DNA of 64,000 nt from Allodiplogaster sudhausi (GCA_945643635.1 CALZFC010000031.1:4076001-4140000); one strand, 5' to 3'. Numbered from the stretch's first letter, positions 47,904 to 60,870 are shown. Made by a program: numbers and translations. The notes: a model not told the origin generated them from the letters alone.

Positions 47904-50560
47904 CTTTCTATCGCCCGCACACTCTTTCAGAACAACTTTTCCCACAACAGTCATGACAATCGACATGTGATTCTTACAATTAGGGCTCCATCCCAGTTTA
48001 GTAGAAAAGGAATGGATGGGAAAAGAAAAGTGAGCGCTCTCTTATCGACAACGTTGAATGCACCACTCAGTCCTTGTGCTCGTGGTCGCCACAGCGGCGC
48101 TGCTTGCTTCCTCGCAGATCGACGCAGCCTCGATTACACCGTAGGCGTCTTCCAAAAGAATTATAAGTTTCCCATAGAAAATAATGGCGTCCCTCCGAAT
48201 GATTTATTATCCCATGGCAAAATTAGGCGTCCCATTAAATTGTATGCGTCCGACCTACTATTTATAGGTATCCCATGGTAACACAAATAAGTTGAGCGGT
48301 CCCAAAATTATTCAGTTTCACTAGGGGGGCCTTAAAGAGAGCTTCTCTCTGCTCTCTATTTTCTCTCTCACAAAGGCTGACCGTTTCCTAATCAACTTCC
48401 TTAACTTACTTCTCGTCGTCAACGTGGCAGTTCTAAGCCAGGAGGTTTATGACTCTTCCGATTTCTCGGCGGATGCCCCCGATTTCAGTCGCGTCTCTCC
48501 ATACCATATCGCGCCCTTGTTTCATGCAAAAATATGCGAAATCGATATCGAGCATTTGGCTCCTTTAAAAGCGACATCATTGTATCATCTAGGAAAAGGA
48601 GAATGGCATTCGAAAAATTGATACGTCATTCATCGGAGACAAAATTATCAAGTGCAAAAATTTAGCTTCATTTATCTGTCAGGGGAAGGTGGGGTGGTCT
48701 TCTTTACTTTTTCTCATCTTCCTTTTCTTCCTTGTCTTCCTCCTTTCCATCCTTCTTCTCCTCCTTCTCTTTCTTCTCCTCCTTCTTCTCCTCTTTCTTC
48801 TCTTCCTTCTTTTCATCCTTCTCTTTCTTCTCCTCCTTCTTTTCGTCCTTCTTTTCTTCTTTCTTTTCCTCCTTCTTCGCATCCTTGTCATCCTGAATAA
48901 TAACTTTTATTATGACTAACGTTTCAAAATATGATTCAGAAGATAATAAAGAGCTTAAAACCGGCCTTCTTTCCGTCGCCGCCCTCCTTCTTCTCTTCTT
49001 CAATTTCTATCGCCCGCACACTCTTTCAGAACAACTTTTCCCACAACAGTCATGACAATCGGCATGTGATTCTTACAATTAGGGCTCCATCCCAGTTTAG
49101 TAGAAAAGGAATGGATGGGAAAAGAAAAGTGAGCGCTCTCTTATCGACAACGTTGAATGCACCACTCAGTCCTTGTGCTCGTGGTCGCCACAGCGGCGCT
49201 GCTTGCTTCCTCGCAGATCGACGCAGCCTCGATTACACCGTAGGCGTCTTCCAAAAGAATTATAAGTTTCCCATGGAAGATAATGGCGTCCCTCCGAATG
49301 ATTTATTATCCCATGGCAAAATTAGGCATCCCATTAAATTGTATGCGTCCGACCTACTATTTATAGGTATCCCATGGTAACACAAATAAGTTGAGCGGTC
49401 CCAAAATTATTCAGTTTCACTAGGGGGGCCTTAAAGAGAGCTTCTCTCTGCTCTCTATTTTCTCTCTCACAAAGGCTGACCGTTTCCTAATCAACTTCCT
49501 TAACTTACTTCTCGTCGTCAACGTGGCAGTTCTAAGCCAGGAGGTTTATGACTCTTCCGATTTCTCGGCGGATGCCCCCGATTTCAGTCGCGTCTCTCCA
49601 TACCATATCGCGCCCTTGTTTCATGCAAAAATATGCGAAATCGATATCGAGCATTTGGCTCCTTTAAAAGCGACATCATTGTATCATCTAGGAAAAGGAG
49701 AATGGCATTCGAAAAATTGATACGTCATTCATCGGAGACAAAATTATCAAGTGCAAAAATTTAGCTTCATTTATCTGTCAGGGGAAGGTGGGGTGGTCTT
49801 CTTTACTTTTTCTCATCTTCCTTTTCTTCCTTGTCTTCCTCCTTTCCATCCTTCTTCTCCTCCTTCTCTTTCTTCTCCTCCTTCTTCTCCTCTTTCTTCT
49901 CTTCCTTCTTTTCATCCTTCTCTTTCTTCTCCTCCTTCTTTTCGTCCTTCTTTTCTTCTTTCTTTTCCTCCTTCTTCGCATCCTTGTCATCCTGAATAAT
50001 AACTTTTATTATGACTAACGTTTCAAAATATGATTCAGAAGATAATAAAGAGCTTAAAACCGGCCTTCTTTCCGTCGCCGCCCTCCTTCTTCTCTTCTTC
50101 AATTTCTATCGCCCGCACACTCTTTCAGAACAACTTTTCCCACAACAGTCATGACAATCGGCATGTGATTCTTACAATTAGGGCTCCATCCCAGTTTAGT
50201 AGAAAAGGAATGGATGGGAAAAGAAAAGTGAGCGCTCTCTTATCGACAACGTTGAATGCACCACTCAGTCCTTGTGCTCGTGGTCGCCACAGCGGCGCTG
50301 CTTGCTTCCTCGCAGATCGACGCAGCCTCGATTACACCGTAGGCGTCTTCCAAAAGAATTATAAGTTTCCCATGGAAGATAATGGCGTCCCTCCGAATGA
50401 TTTATTATCCCATGGCAAAATTAGGCATCCCATTAAATTGTATGCGTCCGACCTACTATTTATAGGTATCCCATGGTAACACAAATAAGTTGAGCGGTCC
50501 CAAAATTATTCAGTTTCACTAGGGGGGCCTTAAAGAGAGCTTCTCTCTGTTCTCTATTTT
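47904..50560. repeat. Chimeric 1,099-bp tandem array
   Basis: Order Y-X-Y-X-Y. X (48363-49002 and 49462-50101, about 640 bp) copies 45142-45780, the 3' end of the Lys/Glu MSP gene and its flank. Y (47904-48362, 49003-49461, 50102-50560, about 459 bp) is a separate segment with no recognised gene. The two X copies look identical and share a C-to-T difference from the source (TTATTATGACTAACG). The Lys/Glu and Leu/Ser frames inside come from the CTTCTC-rich tail exon. Confidence 0.9.
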
Positions 50561-50684
50561 TTAAGGCTTAATCACGATATGATATTAATTCGAAAGTAGT
50601 ATGAGGATTCATGCAAACATTTTCTATGGTACTCCTTTACTTTCCAAAAGGACCTTTCTATGTGTAATTCCTACACTAAAACAG

Positions 50685-51021
50685 TGCCGGCTTCGTCTTC
50701 CGACCGAGCGAGGACGAGGCTGTCAACGGTGTCTACTCCATCGAATACGACGTCGTCGAGGACGAGTACCGGACTGGCCGCGGATCGACGATCTCAGGAT
50801 GGGCGGGCGGCATTTTCAAGTCGAAGTTCATCATGCGCAAGGTGGAGCCGGAAAGCTACCACAGAAAGGCGTATCTCTGCCGTGAGGAAGGCATCGATGA
50901 GTCCGAGTTGGAGTGGCGGATCGACTTCAACAAGACGAAGGAGAACATTCCCAGAAGAGTCGTCGTTCAAGTCTCAGGAATCTTGGAGAAAGAAGGCGGA
51001 TTGGTAACTGTGCATGCTTAA
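50685..51021 (+). pseudogene. Orphan last exon resembling a PAW domain
   Basis: After an acceptor at 50683-50684 (AAAACAG) a 112-codon frame runs to TAA 51019. It contains YDVVEDEYRTGRG, KVEPESYHRKAYLCREEG and LEWRIDFNKT, which resembles the PAW domain found at the C terminus of peptide-N-glycanase and in other nematode proteins (sugar-binding beta sandwich). It enters in phase 2 with no start codon, and the tandem array ends about 125 bp upstream, so the 5' exons seem to have been lost or displaced. A donor at 51004 could also continue the gene. Confidence 0.5.
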
Positions 51022-51831
51022 CTATATATTCTAGGCTTGTGCGCGTGTATTGTACATGCTTGAATTGACAAAATAGACCATGAAGAAGTAGAATTAATTT
51101 AATACGGTGCCGTTCGGGCGCGAAGAGTGAACGAGAAGCAGAAACACACAGGGTGGTGGTCTTTGCATTATGTTTAGTACCCAGTTGCACATTTGTTGAA
51201 CAAAATTCATTGATCAGGATAACCTGCTCATGGACCGAGAAGCCAGAAGAGAGATCGTAGATGGAGAGGAGAGGGCCAGGAGCGGTTTGACACGTCATTG
51301 AAGCTTCTATCCGAAAGGCGAACGAACTCTGACGCTTTAAAACGTTTGAATGAGAACGAGCGGGTGACCTCGAGCGCGCCCGAAAAACCGAAGATAAGGA
51401 GGAAGGCATCCAGGATTCACCACCTTTCAAGTCCCGTGTGGCAGAGCAAATTCACTCCAATAATCTCCAATCCATTCACATCTTCCATGCTTCATAAATT
51501 CTCCCTTCTACTATTCTCCATGCTTCATAGCCGTTGTATGACTTCGCTACGATTATCACCAACAATGAAGCGAGACCCTTTTCATGAAATCTTTTCATCA
51601 TCTAATGTTCTCAATTACGGAGAAGTTTAAATATTTAAAATCACCACACATGGTGTTCTTTTCGTCCTGAACTGAAATTCATCACTCCGAATTGAGAGGA
51701 ACATCGACAGACTCTAAGACTCTACAGATGCGGTCTAAAAAAACATGCCTGATTGATTTGAGATTTTCAAAGTAGTAGCTCATTGTCAGTGAAAGTAATC
51801 TCCTTTATCTTACGAGCAACGTGGGACTCCT
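51022..51831. other. Stretch without a convincing gene
   Basis: A 110-codon frame at 51298-51630 (+) and a 167-codon frame on the other strand overlap here; neither has a recognised domain. 51160-51310 is a diverged duplicate of 47280-47400. Confidence 0.35.
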
Positions 51832-52336
51832 TCAGAAGTGGAAGGAGAAAAGGGCGAAGAGTAGGACGAGCAGAGAGAGGGCAGACGACGAGGGGAGGCT
51901 TCCGTTGCAGAGGTCGCCCTTGCAGCACTTCATCGAATCCACGTGCATGCCATACAGCTTCGGGATACTTGCAATTCTTCTTTTAACTTCCTAAAATTAA
52001 ATCCATAATCAATATTAGAACTTCCCATTTTACAATCAAAAGAGAAAAGAAAACTATGATGCTATTATCAGCAGGAATTCGCCAAGCAAGAAAAAACATT
52101 TGTTTTCCGTTAAGCTGAATTTTTTGATTTCAAGAATACTTTTTGTTACGAGAAAAAAAAGGTAGTTTAACCTTGCCGCATTTGGGATATCTCTTACTGC
52201 AAGTTCCAATCTCGAATGCGCCAAAAACTATATCATCGTCCCTGTACGAAAGTCCTTGATAGCACGTGAGCGAGTCGACGAAGCAAGCGACAAGAGCCAA
52301 GAGAAGCAGGAAGAGACTGCCAGACACGACAGACAT
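51832..52336 (-). CDS. Small Ly6/uPAR-like secreted or GPI-anchored protein
   Basis: Two exons (52172-52336 and 51832-51990) join in phase to 107 residues. Residues 1-23 or so are a signal peptide (LFLLLLALVACFVDS). The body starts LTCYQGL and ends CCKGDLCN, the closing signature of the Ly6 three-finger fold. A hydrophobic C terminus after NGS (ALSLLVLLFALFSF) looks like a GPI-attachment signal. With about eight cysteines it suits a small surface ligand or ion-channel modulator, as for other nematode Ly6 proteins, but the partner is unknown. A TATATAAAG box is at 52501-52509 on the same strand. Confidence 0.8.
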
Positions 52337-52500
52337 ATGCAGCGAAAATGGCTGTTATGGGAATAGAAAGGTACATCGAATAAATGATAAATCTAATAAT
52401 AAAGCGCTAACAGTTAAATGGGATAGAGAGCGAAACGAACATACATAATCTGGTGGAGAGTAGAGTGGCCGAATAAAGATCAAGAGGAATTCCAGCTCGC

Positions 52501-52509
52501 CTTTATATA
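52501..52509 (-). promoter_or_regulatory. TATA box of the Ly6-like gene
   Basis: TATATAAAG on the minus strand about 165 bp before the ATG at 52336. Confidence 0.5.
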
Positions 52510-52879
52510 AATTTTTCTTGTAACGTTAAGGTGCATCTCAATTCGAAGTGATGAATAGTTCAGGACAAAAAGAATGCTTAATATGATTCTTTTCGAAAAA
52601 TCTGTTAAATTCTGTAGTCTTAGAGCTCCAGGTGGTAATTTTAAATATTTAAAATTCTTCCTATGTAGCTAGTTGAAAACTATCCTGTTGCTGGCCGTTT
52701 TATAAAGAATGAAGCATCAATTAATAATGTACAAATTTTCATTTCTGCTGTAATCGAATAATATCGATTAGACGATGAAAATGATTTGAAGAAAACGATG
52801 TCGCTTCATTGAGATGATTCTCGCTTGCTTTGATTTCCTATGGGGTGAAGTAGACAACATTTGACGCTGGACTGATTCC

Positions 52880-52921
<42 letters not shown>

Positions 52922-53197
52922 CTCCCTCTCTTCTCTCCTTCTCTTCTCTCTCTCTCACTCTCTCTCTCTTTCCCCCTCTCTCTCTCTCCCTTTCTTTCCC
53001 TCTTTCTCTCGCGTTCCCCCACCTCTCGTTCACTGCCACTCGCGTAATCGCGCTCTCCCGATCACCGTTCAATTCTTTTTTTTATACGATCGAAGCGTTC
53101 GGTAAACTTTATCTTGTTGCAAGAACATGCATTAATTTACCATGCAATAATATATGTTTGTATATAGTACACAAAAAATGTAAACAATAATGTTTCT
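52510..53197. other. Spacer with CT tract
   Basis: A CT microsatellite occupies 52879-53012; no gene was seen. It lies downstream of both minus-strand neighbours' relevant ends (3' of the 7TM gene, 5' of the Ly6 gene). Confidence 0.6.
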
Positions 53198-54116
53198 CTA
53201 CGTGGGACATTCGCTGATTTTCCGTAGTGTTTGCGGCCCCCGTTCGTTGTCGGTGGCCGCCAAAGGCGACGGCTTTGGCGCGGCGGCGGCGACGGCAACG
53301 GCCGGACTCAGATCGCCGACGCTGAGTGAACTCGTCGGCCGCCGCGCTCCTCGCGCTCCGCCGTCCGCGCTCTCCGCACGCGTCTGCCACAGCAGAGGCG
53401 CCCTTTTCTGAGTCGTCACCTGGATGTTATAAAAATTATCATTTGAATTTCGCGCGCCTTTCTACAAATCATTGCAATGTTCACTGTGTGCAAACCTGGA
53501 CAATGTGCTTGCCGTACGTGCGGAAGCGAACGTTTGTAATCGGAGCGACGACCATTCTAGAAAATTGGAAGAGAATTTTTTTTAAATATATTATTCATAT
53601 TAACTCTACATATTTACAACTTCATATATGAATGTTATGCTTAGAAAATAAAAATTAAACAAGTAATACACACAAACCTTGCATGCTCGATGAGAGGCTG
53701 CTGAGCGTTGCGAACCTGCGGCGAACTTTCGCCACTTTCCAGCGTGCCCGCTCCGCCGACGACTACCGTATCGCCGTCGTACCTGGTGTTCGCTGCAGGA
53801 CCAACAGTCAATTTGAAATCATTCGTTTTGAAGAACAAAGTTAGAAGAGGATTTGTTTTTATTCGCTGACCAAACGACTTGTGCTGGCTGAAGCTCTTCG
53901 ACTTGTTCCACGGATGATGACTCCGCCGCGATCTGCGGCCGCCGCAGCAAGCGAGACGACGGAATTCGGTCATGCGGAAGTAGCAGAGAGGCTGGCAGAC
54001 AGAGTGGATGCCGATCATGATCTGGGAGGAGAGAGAGAGAGATGGAGATGGAGAGAGAGATGGGAAAGAGAAATAAAGAGAGAAAGAGAGAGATGGGAAA
54101 TAGAGATAGAGAACAT

Positions 54117-54148
<32 letters not shown>

Positions 54149-56297
54149 GGGAAAGAGAGAGAGAGAGAGATGGGAAAGAGAGAGAGAGAGAGATAGAGAG
54201 AGATGGGAAAGAGAGAGAGAGAGAGAGATGGGAAAGAGAGAGAGAGAGAGAGAACATGAAGAGAGAGAGAGAGAGAGAGAGAAAGAAAGAGATGGAGAGG
54301 GAGATGGAGAGAGAAAGATGGGAAAGAAAGAGAGAGAATATGAAGAGAGAAAGAGAGAGACAGAGATGGCGAGAGAGATCGGAAAATGAGAGGGAGAGAG
54401 AGAGAGAGAGAGATTACCTATGAGGGTACAAGAAATTTTGATGTGTCTAGTAAAAATAAATAAATAAATAAATAAATAATAAGAAAAAAGACAAGGCAAA
54501 AACCAACATGCAGCAGCCAGCGGAGCGAGCGAGTGAGCATGGAGAAGCGCACGAACTGGCCGAGATGGAGGAGAGAGAGGATCTGAATGCCCGAGTACGG
54601 ACACAGGAACAGCACGTCCACGAGCAGCACCGAGCCGATCACCAGCAGATACTTGTGACGAGACATCAGATGCGACCGCCAGCGACGCGCCGAGTTACAG
54701 CGGCGGCAGCTGAGAGTTGTTGGAAGACGGTTACGGTGGATTTAAAGGAGAGCTACCGTAATCGTTTGGGTTGCGGTGGATTTAGAGGAGAGCTACCGTA
54801 ATCTATCTCAATTTGCATGACCATTGCAGTCGCCACTCTCTCTCTCTCTCTCTAAATCACATGTTCTCTCGCCCTCGTGTCGGGCAAAATTACGCGAATT
54901 CACAATTGAGTTTGGGTCCCTTAATTTAATGTCACTTGCTTTTTTCTAACTTAATTTTCTTAACTAAAAAAATAGAATACTTTGCCCGGTCGCCATTGCA
55001 CTCGTGATTAGCGGTGGATGACTTGGCGGCAGTCGTGGCAGCAGAAGAATGAGGGCACGCGCCAGTGGAAGCGCCTCTCTTCTGCTCCCATCTGGATATT
55101 TTACTCTTTCAATCTCTCTAACTCTCTCTTTCTCTCTCTTCCTGTTTTCAACTCTCTCAAGTTCACTTCTCACTATCGTTCACTCTCTCTCTCCCTCTCT
55201 CCCTCTCTTCTCTCTCTCCTCTCTCTCTCCTCGCTCTCTCCTCAATTTACCATCTCTCCCTGTCTTGATCGCACTCATGTTCACGTTCTCTTTCTCTCTC
55301 TCTCACTCCATCTCCAGCTCCCTCTCACTCTCCCGAACCTGCTATGATGCCGCCTAAAGATGGTAGTGGCCGCGAGTATGCGGTGGTTGCCGGTGGTGCT
55401 GGCGCCGCCCGGAACGGCCTTGGCGCCCGCTGGCGGCGATTGGACGGACGCCAGCGAGCCGCGAGCCTCCGCCGAGTGAAAAGCGCGAATCGTGCGCAGA
55501 ATGCTACCGTAGCAGACCTGGATATTGGCAATAATTATTACTATTATTTTTAAAGATTATTTAAGAAAAAATCTAGCATTGAGATAAAAAGTATAGGATA
55601 ATATATTTAATCTGATATTTTAATGAGTCAGGAAAACAAAATTAAGCGCGCTCACCCCAACAACAACCAGGCAGACGTAGCAGAGGACGAAGAGAATGAT
55701 CATGCCTTCGCTGCCCTCTCCTGCAAACAAACAAACGAAAAATGTTTTAAAATATTTTTGAAAGATAAATAAGCCAAACTTAATAATAAAGAATTATTGT
55801 ACAATCGATAACATTAGTAAGTCTTGTGACGGAAGGTAAGCTAAGAAATTACTAATAATTGTAGTTATGTCTTACCGCCATCGTCTCGATAGCCGGCAAA
55901 CGTTAGCAGCACGCCGAACATAAGGCTGATGATCCAGCTAGAATAAAAAAAAACAATAATTCATAATAATAATTACTTAAACATTATCTTTTTTTAATAT
56001 TAAACAACGTTCTGAGCGTTCTCTATGTGAAGGAACGAAAACATTAATGCTGTTAAAAGAGTATAAAAGACAAATTTTTTCTTCTTTTTTTTAATGGCAG
56101 TCACCAGACAAGAAGGACGCAGAGCACAACGCGGCGGCGGCAGTAGCGGCGGTAGTGGAGAGGGAAGCGGATGACGACGAACTCGTTCGACGTAAACACC
56201 AGCAGATTCAGCATCGTCATCAGGTTGCACTGACGGAGCAGCCAGCGAGCGTAGCGGGTCATCTTCAGAATGGAGTTAGAGAGAGAGAGGGAGAGAG

Positions 56298-56335
<38 letters not shown>

Positions 56336-56506
56336 AGAAGAAAGGGAGGGAGAGAAGGAGAAGAAAGGGAGGTGAGAAAAAGAGCTACATACATACATAG
56401 AAGAGCCGTGCTGATACTATTCAAGTGATAAGACATTAAAAACTCACCGTTTAATGGAGCTCGATATTTCTCTCTCTCTCTCTCTGTCTATCTCTGTCGC
56501 TCTCTT

Positions 56507-56537
<31 letters not shown>

Positions 56538-57117
56538 TTCTCTCTCTCTTCCCACTGTCTATATCTCTCGCTCACTATTTTCTCTCTCTACTCTCTCTCT
56601 CTCACTGACATTGAGCAGCACAAAGTTGTATCCGGTGCGCATAATGTACAAGTAGAGGCCGGTGGCAACGATGAGGCAGAAGCCTCGTAGAAGGTCGAGC
56701 ACCGCGCAGTTCAGCACTGATTGTGAGAGAATATTTAGACTCCTATTTAGACTCCTATTTACATGTATTTCATTCTATATTCATTTAACTTCTTATTGTT
56801 AGTTTAAAGTCTCCAAAACGCCTTTTTCTGTTTTTGCTTGAAACAAGACGCGACTACAATGGTAAGGAAATTCAAATCGATTACGGTTGGAGTTTCTTTT
56901 ACTCCTTTAATCATTATGAATTAATTGTTGGTATTTATAATTTAAATTGCAATATGCTGCAAATGTAACAAAAGTATGAAGAATACTAACCAATCACATA
57001 AAAGACATTCTTCAGGACGCGTCTTCTGTTTCGGAGGAGAGCGATGATCACGAAGAGATTCAGCATCATTGACAGAACACCGAGACAGACGCAGAGAGCA
57101 GCAGAGAGGGAGGCCAT
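53198..57117 (-). CDS. Rhodopsin-like seven-transmembrane receptor, at least 12 exons
   Basis: Minus-strand exons 56991-57117, 56610-56716, 56105-56262, 55876-55937, 55656-55720, 55329-55517, 54981-55081 (or ending at 55023), 54508-54709, 53871-54021, 53678-53792, 53496-53556 and 53198-53419 join in phase to about 519 residues. Helices: TM1 SAALCVCLGVLSMMLNLFVI with LLRNRRR, TM2 VLDLLRGFCLIVATGLYLYI, TM3 ending NEFVVIRFPLHYRR (in place of DRY plus its loop), TM4 IISLMFGVLLTFAG, TM5 MIILFVLCYVCLVVV, a long Ser/Thr/Ala third loop, TM6 KYLLVIGSVLLVDVLFLCPY and TM7 IMIGIHSVCQPLCYF. A long cytoplasmic tail follows. The extracellular N terminus is nearly absent, so an upstream exon (perhaps 57352-57387) is likely. 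Ligand unknown. Confidence 0.75.
54022..54416. repeat. GA-rich array in a 7TM gene intron
   Basis: GAGAGATGGGAAAGAGA blocks repeat for about 400 bp. On the coding (minus) strand it is a pyrimidine tract that ends directly at the acceptor of the TM7 exon (54021). Confidence 0.85.
56278..56606. repeat. Opposed GA and CT arrays in one intron of the 7TM gene
   Basis: GA-rich 56278-56375 and CT-rich 56464-56606 lie in the same intron, so in the pre-mRNA a GA tract near the donor faces a CU tract near the acceptor. Confidence 0.85.
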
Positions 57118-57724
57118 CTGGAGAGAGAGAGAAACGAGAGAGAGAGAGAGAGTGAGAGAGACGAGAGAGAGAAAGAAGGAGAGAGAGAAGAGACAGAGAG
57201 AGAGAGAGAGAGAAAGAGAGAAAGAGAGAGGAGAGAGAGAGACGAGAGAGAAGGAGAGAGAGATCAGATTCAAAGAGAGGGATTAGGATAAAGATAAGTT
57301 CAAGTAGTCACAATTATTTCTAGGAGAAGAATATCGAAGACTACTTACAATGATGATGATAACAAATGGAAAGCTCACGCTGTTCTACGTGGAGAACATG
57401 GAATGTAAGCGATAAGCACAGCAATTCTAAGTATTATTTTTTTTTAGCATTTCTTTAAGAAGAAAACGATGCAATAAAAGCAAGATTAGACAGTTTGATC
57501 ATAGAATTTACTTGCAATAACTTGGAAGAATCGCTCACGTCCGCTGCAATATTTGCAGCGTCTACGGAGATATCTATCGCAGCTCTCCTGCGGGCTAACG
57601 AATTCACAAGTCCAACAAGGAATTGGCGGGCAATGTGCATGCATGGAAGGGAACAGAACCGCATACATTGTTTTCTGTAAATCGAGAGAATATCAGAAGA
57701 GAGAGAGAGACAAAGAGAGGGGGG

Positions 57725-57769
<45 letters not shown>

Positions 57770-58705
57770 GGGAGAGAGAGAGAGCGGAGACCAGAGACAG
57801 TTAGAGAGGTGAGAGAGCAAGAGAGATATGCAAGTGACCGAGATTGTAGAAGGCTGACCATAAATGACAAGCAAACAATATGAAGAGAAATGCTCGGTTG
57901 CATACACTGATGTGGCAGGCGTAGTGGCCAACAACCAGAGTGGGAGCTGACCCGGAAGAGCGGTTCCACGGAAGAATTTACTCCATATTGTGCATATCTT
58001 TGTAATTACCGCTCTTTAAAAAGAAGGAATGAAGGTAGCGAATTTAAACACTGGGTAAATGAGGAAATACGAAAAAGATACAGAGTGCCTGTGAAATGCA
58101 CAATTTCATCTGACTTTCTCACCTCTACGCACGTCTTCAAAGACCACGCGCCTCCGGGGCTTCTCACGAGGCGGCAAGGGACATTCCAGATATGGAACGG
58201 GAAGTGAGAGGTTGGAAGAGAGGTTGAGAGAGAGAGAGAGAGAGAGTGAGTGAGAGAGTGGAAGAGAGGCAGAGAGAGAGAGAGGCAGAGAGAGAGACTG
58301 GAGAGAAATAGAGAGAGAGAATGATATGGGGAGAGCGAAAAGATTAAGCCAAGTGTGCGAAGATTCAGACTTCTGGGAGGTACGACAGAAAAAAAAAGAA
58401 AAAAAGGCACGCCAGAGCACATGAAAGGCGTTCGCACGCATTTCAAATGCCGTCGTGCTCATAAATAGACAGGGAGGGACGTCTCTCTGAGAAAGATGAA
58501 TGTATGAAAGATGAACGACGGAATAAGAAATGATTTAGCCGAAATTCGTCACTCTGCAAGGAATGCGACTTGTTGTGAAAGCGGCATATGGCTATGCTCT
58601 CGCAAGGGATATTGTCGCATACTTCACGGCAGAATTTATCTAGAGAGAGAGACAGAGAGAAAGAGAGAGAGAGAGAGAAATAAAGAGATAGAGAGAGAGA
58701 CAGAA

Positions 58706-58742
<37 letters not shown>

Positions 58743-59792
58743 TATGGTCGACTATTCTTGCTAAAAGGAAAGGAAATGAAGAAGGACAACGATCAGCACC
58801 CGCAGTCCCTTCTAACCAGAGAGCGCATCAACAAAAACACGCCTAAATTATAATTAAATTCATTTTCTTTATTATCTACTAAATCATTTTGCTTGATAGT
58901 CATTATTCAACAACTGGGCCTCTTCCTTGCCATGCTCTTCTGCTTTGTCGAAGAGGGGTAATAGAAAACTGCGTGAAAGCGACGTAAGGAGAAAACAGAA
59001 AACAAGTTACGCTGTATTCTGCGCAAGAGGATTCTGAGCGTGGATGGGAGGCATATGAGGGCATGTGAAAAGGGAGGGGTTGGGAAGGGCTGGAGAAGGG
59101 TCGAAGGAGACCGTGCTGAAGGAGGTGGAGACAGGCAGGCGTGAAGGTGGAGGATGCCGCAGAGGAACTCAGGAACTCAAATAGAGCCCCAAAGACGAGA
59201 CGACAGCTAAAGGAATGTTGATAGGGTGAGCAGGAAGGGACGACTAACTAGCTGATCGCATATGGTTCTTGGAAATGGAGAAATCTGCGACAGAGGGTGG
59301 GTCTTTTTTTTAAAAATACATATGTAGAAATCTAACTGAAAGAACAGAGTAGAAGAGAGGAAGAAAAAGCAAGAAAGTGAGAGAATAGAAAGAATGAAAA
59401 AATAGAAAACTTATCAAATTTTTGAGCTAAAAAAAGGAAATGAATAGAGAAATTCCTTTATGCATTTTCGTGCTAGTTTCCACGATATCACACAACTTAT
59501 ACATATGCTTGAGCTTATTGAGCTTTATAGGACAATGCATAAAGCTTTGCTCGAATGAATGGGTGTACTGGACTCGTCATGTTTCATAGACAAACACATT
59601 CAGCACTTCCATTTCCATAGGGAAATGTGCGTTTCTTGTGCGAAGAATGGAACGGCTCAGCGGGTTTTGTCTTTCTATTCTTTTTCGTATATGCAGTTTA
59701 CTGGAAATTAGCAGTGGTCGCTATGAGAGCCGTCGCAAAAGTACAAACAAGGAGAAGAGAGAAGATAGAGTGGCAAAATGAGGGAAAAGAGG

Positions 59793-59823
<31 letters not shown>

Positions 59824-59834
59824 GGGAGACAGAC

Positions 59835-59871
<37 letters not shown>

Positions 59872-60870
59872 GGAGAGAGGGAGAAAGAGAGAGAGGGAGA
59901 CAGAGAGAGAGAGAAAAGAGAGAGAGAGAAAGAGAGAGAGGAAAGAGGTGGGGCTCTGTGCGATTGGGTTAGAATTGGATCTGCAACCTTCTGAGCGAGC
60001 TGCAATCCAAAAAGAGAGAGAAATAGAGAGAGAGGAGAGAGGGAGAGAGAGGGAGAGAGAAAGAGAGAAAGAGAAACGAAATGGAATGTGCCACGGAAGA
60101 AGAGAAGGAGGAGATCATGTGCATCATCTTCAGTGGATTCTCAGTGTCGCCATTCTCTTGCGAACCGTGCCATGGACATCAATCTGATTAGGCATGGACG
60201 TAAGAGGGAAGAAGAGAGAGAGAGAGGAGTAGAGAGAGAGATAGAGAGAGAGAGAGAGGCAGAGAGAGATAGAGAGAGAGAGCGAGAGAGAGAGAGAGAG
60301 CAAGAGTAGCACGGTGGTGAAAGCCAGTGGAAAAGCCACATGACAGCCCCTCTCCGTTCTCATCTCCTATGTAGATCTTCTTATTCCATTTCTCCTCCAC
60401 CCTTCTTTCTTCCCTTCCATGTCTCCATTATTGAAAAGACATTTGGTTGCTCTGCATTCTGTAGCATTTGATCCCTGTTCTCATATCTCTGCCTTCTCTC
60501 TCTCTCTCTTCTCTCTCTCTCTCTTCTCTCTCTCTCTTCTATTTCTCTCTTCTCTCTCTCTCTTCTCTCTCTCTCTTCTCTCTCACTCTTCTCTCTCATC
60601 TTTCCATTTGCCGAGTGGGGAATAAGCAGAGAATACACTAACACGCTCGTAATTTACAGTGTCAAACAAAATCAAATATAAAAGAAATCTGAGATCAACA
60701 GCAAAGGTCAATTGCTGGATAATATTTTTTAAAAAACAGTTAAAATAAAAAAAAGCTTGCTGATAATGAGGCGCCCTTAACGAATACTTCCCAGCATAGA
60801 TAGTTTTTCCTTCTACATACATAAAATACGAAGTTGTGATCTTTCCACGAGACTTATGGAAACATCTCTC

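Noticed and set aside
48363..50101. CRISPR array or satellite made of regular units
   Set aside because: Units are 1.1 kb, contain parts of a gene and have no short repeat-spacer pattern.
45453..50102. Repeated Arg/Lys- and Leu/Phe-rich frames (three sets)
   Set aside because: Other-frame shadows of the Lys/Glu tail exon of the MSP-domain gene, multiplied by the tandem array.
53819..54604. 261-codon minus-strand frame
   Set aside because: It runs through intron microsatellite of the 7TM gene; only parts of it overlap true exons and in another frame.
57495..57969. Possible N-terminal exons of the 7TM gene or a separate small gene
   Set aside because: Open frames exist on both strands but none has clear donor/acceptor agreement with exon 1 of the receptor.
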